A stretch of DNA of 55,463 bases from an uncultured Mycoplasma sp. (lineage in GTDB: Bacteria > Bacillota_I > Bacilli_A > RF39 > UBA660), in contig CANRTI010000007.1 of the NCBI GenBank assembly GCA_947642635.1, positions 1-55,463 on the forward strand, in the 5' to 3' direction. The notes under the pieces are model-generated. The model saw only the letters and a program-made list of their open reading frames with translations. It was not told the DNA's origin and did not search any database. Below, piece by piece: positions 53,627 to 55,463 of the stretch (position 1 is its first letter; each line of letters starts with the position of its first letter). The position numbers and the translations under genes were made by a program.

Positions 53627-53692
53627 ACGTATTGACAATCATACTTATAATTTGATATATTTAGAATATAATACGTATTGTAAATACGTATT
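53627..53692 (+). promoter_or_regulatory. Promoter and repeated ACGTATT operator of the surface-protein gene
   Basis: TTGACA (53632-53637), 18 bases and TATATT (53656-53661) form a promoter. ACGTATT occurs at 53627, 53673 and 53686; the last two are 13 bases apart and each forms an AATACGTATT-like palindrome. One copy overlaps the -35 box and two lie just after the start of transcription, a usual repressor arrangement. The divergent small XRE protein is the natural candidate. Confidence 0.5.
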
Positions 53693-53717
53693 AAGTGTTG
53701 AAGAAAAGAGTATGGTT

Positions 53718-55211
53718 ATGAAGAGTAAAAAGATAAAATATTTATTGATAGTGTTTTTAACATTATTGGAAATGTCTTCTTTATTTTTAGCATGGAAATC
53801 ATTATCGCATAAAATAACAATAATAGATGATGTTAAGTTTAAAGAGGAAAATAAGAAAGAAAAGAAAGCAGTAGCTATTATGTTAAATGAAGGCAATGGT
53901 AGTTATAAAGAAAGTGAGAGTACTACATTTCCCAAAGTAGGATACATATATAATACCGAAAAATCAGGATGTATTGATACCACAGGAAAAGAAGTGGTAA
54001 ATGCAATTAACTATGAAAGTGGTAAAGTAAGTTTAAGACTAAATCAAAAGTTATATTGTTATTTATATTTTGATAAGAAGGAAAAACCAATAATTGATAA
54101 ATTTTATATAAATGATGAAACAAGTAATAAAGTAACTAAAGTACCAGAAGTAACATTACATTTAAAATGGAGTGATCAATATATAAAAGAATACTGTATA
54201 AGCGAAACCCAAGACATTGATAGTTGCTCGTGGCAAAGTACTAATGGAGGAACAGAAATTACTTCAAATTATACTTTTACAAGTGAAGGAAAGAAAACGA
54301 TATATGCATATATTAAAGATATAGCAGAGGGGGTATCAGAAGTTAAAAGTGATAGTATAGAGTATAAAGCTCAAATAAATGGTGGAGATATAGTAACAAA
54401 TTTACCAGAAGAAACCGCAGATGGTGGAGGTGCATTAACTGAAGTAATTAAAGATGAGTTAAAGATGAAATACTACGGAAAAAATCCACCAAATTATATC
54501 TGTTTTGGAACAACGAGTAAAACGGAATGTACTAGTACATCGGGACAAGATAAATATATGTATCGAATAATTGGTGTAGATAGAAAAAATCGATTTAAAG
54601 TAATTAAAAAAGAGGCGTTAAATAAAGCATATAGTTGGAATAATGTATACAATCAAGACATCAAATGACCACAAAGTGATTTGTTTAAAGGATTAAATGG
54701 AAGTTATTTCTTAACAGATAGAACATATTTGCCTTCAGGATGGAGTAGTAAAATAGAAACTATGGATTGGAAATATGGAGATATATATAATTTATCAGAT
54801 TGGTATGTAGAAATAAATATAAGTGCAGCAGAAATGGTACAAAAAGAACAAGGATGGACAACAATAGTAAGTGCTAAAATAGGATTAATGTATCTAGCAG
54901 ATTATTATTATGGAGTAACAAAAACAGGATTAAATTGTCAACAAAATGGATTTACATGTCGAGTTGATAATTGGATGCATTTTTTAAATAACGATTCAAA
55001 TGCTCCAAACAAATCATATGAATGGTCTATGTCGCGTTATGGTAAAAATAGTGAAAATAACTATGCTAATTTTGCTGTGCACTCTGGTGGGATAATTACT
55101 TGGCTTCTTATTTCTGTTAATAGTTCTGTTAGACCAGTCTTTTATTTAATACCATCAATTGAAATTTCTGGTAGTGGTACCATTACCGATCCATATATTA
55201 TTGTCAACTGA
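53718..55211 (+). pseudogene. Surface protein with VRP-type C-terminal domain, broken by an in-frame TGA
   Basis: A signal-anchor helix (YLLIVFLTLLEMSSLFLAW) precedes an Ig-like region (VTLHLKWSDQYIKEYCISET and on) and a C-terminal domain. At 54666-54668 a TGA stop interrupts the frame, but the same frame continues without a shift from 54669 to 55211 (PQSDLFKGLNGSYFLTDRTY and on to SSVRPVFYLIPSIEISGSGT). The second half has no promoter or ribosome-binding site. TGG would restore a Trp at this place. The C-terminal part resembles the C-type-lectin/FGE-like folds that end in VRPV and serve as binding heads in gut bacteria. Start could be 53712 or 53718. Confidence 0.75.
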
Positions 55212-55255
55212 TAGAATGCATATTTCATTTCACTTAAATTTATCTTATAATTATA

Positions 55256-55414
55256 CTAGGTAGTCTTGATAAAGAATATACGCGTTACGGTTATTACTCG
55301 AGCAATGGCAATTACAATGCGTGGAATGTGAATTCGAACGGCAATGTCAACTGGAATAATTTGAATAATACGAATTCGGTTCGCCCAGCCTCTTATAACT
55401 TGAAAGATACTTAG
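55256..55414 (+). repeat. Candidate diversity-generating retroelement template/variable repeat
   Basis: The stretch is richer in G+C than the flanks. In the frame from 55256 it reads LGSLDKEYTRYGYYSSNGNY and later WNVNSNGNVN, WNNLNNTNSVRPA, then a stop. Asn codons (AAT/AAC) fill most positions that are diversified in retroelement-driven lectin heads, and the block ends in VRPA like variable repeats of that type. It has no start codon or ribosome-binding site, as expected of a template repeat or a truncated gene end. The reverse transcriptase would lie beyond the window. Confidence 0.5.
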
Positions 55415-55463
55415 TTCCGGACACTTTTGAATAAAGGTAGGGAATAAAACGGATTTTGAAGTA

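Noticed and set aside
54666-54668. TGA read as Trp (alternative genetic code)
   Set aside because: TGA serves as a normal stop in several genes (for example at 15717, 29319 and 45245), and long genes such as rpoB and rpoC use TGG for Trp with no internal TGA.
54990-55170. Variable repeat partner of the template-like block
   Set aside because: The protein pattern is similar (RYG, VRPV), but the bases differ at many non-adenine positions, so it is not an adenine-mutated copy of the 55256-55414 block.

Overview
The window looks like the chromosome of a low-G+C, spore-forming gut Firmicute (Bacilli/Erysipelotrichia-like or uncultured relatives). Codons are strongly A/T-rich. Host genes include spoIVA followed by the HU gene (the same order as in Bacillus), collagen-like spore-surface genes, and an RsmC-type methyltransferase directly upstream of rpoB and rpoC (the ybxB-rpoB-rpoC order of Firmicutes). 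TGA, TAA and TAG are all used as stops, so the code is standard. No tRNA, rRNA or CRISPR array was seen.

Region by region: (1) 1 to about 13,030 is the right part of an integrative and conjugative element (ICE1), whose left end lies outside the window. It carries VirB4, an M23 hydrolase, a hairpin-rich oriT candidate, ribbon-helix-helix/relaxosome proteins, a MobL-like relaxase, an orphan adenine-type methylase, a VirD4 coupling protein and a large serine recombinase. Its right end sits inside spoIVA: from 13,031 the reading frame is SpoIVA without its N-terminal ATPase part. (2) About 13,031-16,174 is host DNA: the spoIVA remainder, hup, a membrane protein gene and two collagen-like spore-surface genes. 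(3) About 16,175-44,633 is a complete second element (ICE2, about 28.5 kb). It is bounded by 22-bp imperfect inverted repeats and splits the second collagen-like gene. Joining the two flanks at the shared 9-bp core rebuilds an intact collagen-like reading frame that ends like its upstream paralogue. (4) 44,634-53,345 is host DNA: the collagen remainder, a BclA-like protein, the methyltransferase, rpoB and rpoC. (5) 53,346-55,463 holds a small regulator, a surface-protein gene broken by one in-frame TGA, and a G+C-richer Asn-codon-rich stretch that looks like the template or variable repeat of a diversity-generating retroelement.

ICE2 is organised like a mobile element with its own regulatory switch. 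Minus-strand XRE regulators at the left face a promoter that drives a short terminated RNA. A 430-aa cargo protein of unknown function follows. A second short terminated RNA and an attenuated leader precede the long conjugation operon. That operon encodes a sigma-like regulator, a VirB2-like pilin, SSB, a thioester adhesin plus sortase, VirB6, PrgI/VirB3, VirB4, an M23 hydrolase, an oriT region with iterons, a relaxase, VirD4 and a cytosine-C5 methylase. A right-end cluster of small unknown genes leads to the serine recombinase. Most ICE2 genes use the same unusual ribosome-binding site with five G, at least three appear to start with ATA or ATT, and three promoters share an AGYGCG motif directly upstream of the -10 box.

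The most striking observation is that two unrelated serine-recombinase conjugative elements, only about 3 kb apart, each interrupt a spore gene in a way that precise excision would repair. This recalls the skin-type intervening elements that are excised during sporulation, but here the elements are conjugative. Developmental excision is an inference, not something the sequence proves.
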